NCBI GenBank assembly: GCA_964579735.1
Contig: CAZOHH010000034.1
Span: 1 to 25,267 of the forward strand
Direction of reading: 5' to 3'
DNA from: CAILLO01 sp964579735
GTDB taxonomy: Bacteria > Bacillota > Clostridia > Saccharofermentanales > UBA5734
DNA length: 25,267 bases
The position numbers and the translations under genes were made by a program. This document shows positions 24,311 through 25,267 of this stretch, one piece after another (within the stretch, counting starts at the first letter, position 1; every line of letters begins with the position of its first letter). The notes beneath the pieces are model-generated. The model was given only the letters and a program-made list of their open reading frames with translations. It searched no databases and had not been told where the DNA came from.

Positions 24311-25267
24311 ATGGAGAGCGCGAAACTGCAGAACTTTGAAATCCGGAACCAGAGGATCCGCACGGCCTTCGAGGCCTGGAAGAAGGCGGACACGAGCCAC
24401 GCACGCCAGCGTCTATCGCTGTCCTGGAGCAACTGGGGCTTCGGCCTCGAGTCGCTCGAGGAGTCCGCGGCCCGGCTCGAACGGAGCGGAATCCGTTGGA
24501 TCGAGCTGCACGGAAACCACTACGGCCCGAGCCTGGGCTACCGCCCGGCCGAGACGCTGCGCATCCTGGGCGACCACGGCCTGCGCGTCGCCGGAATCTG
24601 CGGCATGTTCTCCGACGACAACGACCTGTCGAGCAACCGCGCCGTGAAGCGCCAGGCCGCCCTCGACTACATCGAGCGCGAGCTGGAGTTCGGAGCCGCC
24701 GTGGGCGCGTCCTACATGCTGGTCGTCCCCGGCTCCGTCGGCCGTCCGACCGCCTACGACGACAGCGAGTTCCACCGCAGCGTCGAAACGCTCCGCATCG
24801 TGGCCGACCGCTTCGTGGAGTCCGGCATCCAGGCCGCCGTCGAGCCCATCCGCGCGGCCGAGGTCAGCTTCGTCCACACGGTGCGCGAGGCCATCGAGTA
24901 CATCGCGGCCGTGGACCACCCCGGCGTGCAGCACATCAACGGCGACCTCTACCACATGCAGGTCGGCGAGGCGCATATCGGCGACGCCCTCCTCGAAGCC
25001 GGCGACCGGCTCGTGAACCTGCACCTGGCGGACAGCAACCGCTGCGCCCTGGGCGACGGCTCGCTGGATTTCGACACCGTGCTCATGTCGCTGTACCTCC
25101 TCGGCTTCGGCGAGCCCGGCTCGCGCCGGTTCATCACCCCGGAACCGCTCGGACCCGGCGGCGCGCCCTACCCCGCGATGTACGGAAAACCCGATCCGGC
25201 ACGCCTCGAGGCGCTCGTCTCGCAGTCCGCGCGCTATATCCGGGAGCGGGAACAGGTGCTGTTGGGG
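24311..25267 (+). CDS. Sugar epimerase/isomerase-like TIM barrel, 3' truncated by window
   Basis: The frame is open from ATG 24311 (AGGAGGAG at 24299-24306) to the window end, 319 codons without a stop, so the C-terminus is missing or very near. The order Glu178 (A-V-E-P), Asp212 (N-G-D-L-Y-H-M), His238 (N-L-H-L-A-D) and Glu278 (P-E-P) matches the four-residue metal site of D-tagatose-3-epimerase-like and related xylose-isomerase-fold enzymes. These epimerise ketoses at C3 or interconvert aldose and ketose forms using a divalent metal. It is the second such gene in the window, after 5580, and belongs to the GH130/isomerase group. Exact substrate unknown; the residues after 278 (Y-P-A-M-Y-G) may be lineage-specific. 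Confidence 0.82.
   Translation, partial: MESAKLQNFEIRNQRIRTAFEAWKKADTSHARQRLSLSWSNWGFGLESLEESAARLERSGIRWIELHGNHYGPSLGYRPAETLRILGDHGLRVAGICGMFSDDNDLSSNRAVKRQAALDYIERELEFGAAVGASYMLVVPGSVGRPTAYDDSEFHRSVETLRIVADRFVESGIQAAVEPIRAAEVSFVHTVREAIEYIAAVDHPGVQHINGDLYHMQVGEAHIGDALLEAGDRLVNLHLADSNRCALGDGSLDFDTVLMSLYLLGFGEPGSRRFITPEPLGPGGAPYPAMYGKPDPARLEALVSQSARYIREREQVLLG

Overview
The window is high-GC DNA from a draft assembly: a 100-N placeholder gap lies at 1670-1769. I read 20 protein-coding genes, all on the + strand. They are packed almost end to end: 4-nt start/stop overlaps at seven or eight junctions, longer overlaps at several others, and no gap above about 90 bp. There is no rRNA, tRNA, CRISPR array, insertion sequence, transporter or regulator. 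The mixture of many URO-D/MtaA-like proteins, GH127/GH51/GH130 enzymes, DUF6259-type proteins and sugar isomerases resembles glycan-degradation islands of PVC-group bacteria (Lentisphaerota, Planctomycetota, Kiritimatiellota) or similar uncultured phyla. No phylogenetic marker is present, so this placement is a low-confidence inference.

Layout. (A) 1-2674: the 3' end of a GH127-like enzyme, then a two-domain alpha/beta hydrolase (esterase) interrupted by the assembly gap. (B) 2671-6419: a DegT/DnrJ/EryC1-type PLP aminotransferase, an amidohydrolase-fold protein that has lost its metal ligands, an intact amidohydrolase paralogue and a TIM-barrel sugar isomerase/epimerase. (C) 6463-11600: a GH51 alpha-L-arabinofuranosidase-like enzyme and two large unassigned, probably (alpha/alpha)-barrel proteins. 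(D) 11588-17107: five consecutive URO-D/MtaA-like proteins, interrupted by a 90-bp spacer with an inverted repeat. (E) 17104-22083: a DUF6259-like enzyme, an unassigned TIM-barrel protein with clan-A-like Glu residues, and a sixth URO-D-like protein. (F) 22103-end: a GH130 mannoside phosphorylase, a type-I mannose-6-phosphate-isomerase-like cupin and a second sugar epimerase that runs off the window.

How the genes may work together. No complete N-terminus shows a signal peptide, so the encoded enzymes look cytoplasmic. The simplest model is an intracellular pathway that takes up a decorated, possibly arabinose- and mannose-containing oligosaccharide. Esterase and glycosidases strip it, GH130 phosphorolyses a mannoside to mannose 1-phosphate, and isomerases/epimerases feed central metabolism. 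The six URO-D-like proteins are the most striking element. They belong to the same superfamily as corrinoid methyltransferase subunits (MtaA, CmuA), not to a haem pathway here. They could act on O-methyl groups of methylated sugars, but no corrinoid protein is visible and most lack the H-x-C zinc motif, so this remains a hypothesis.
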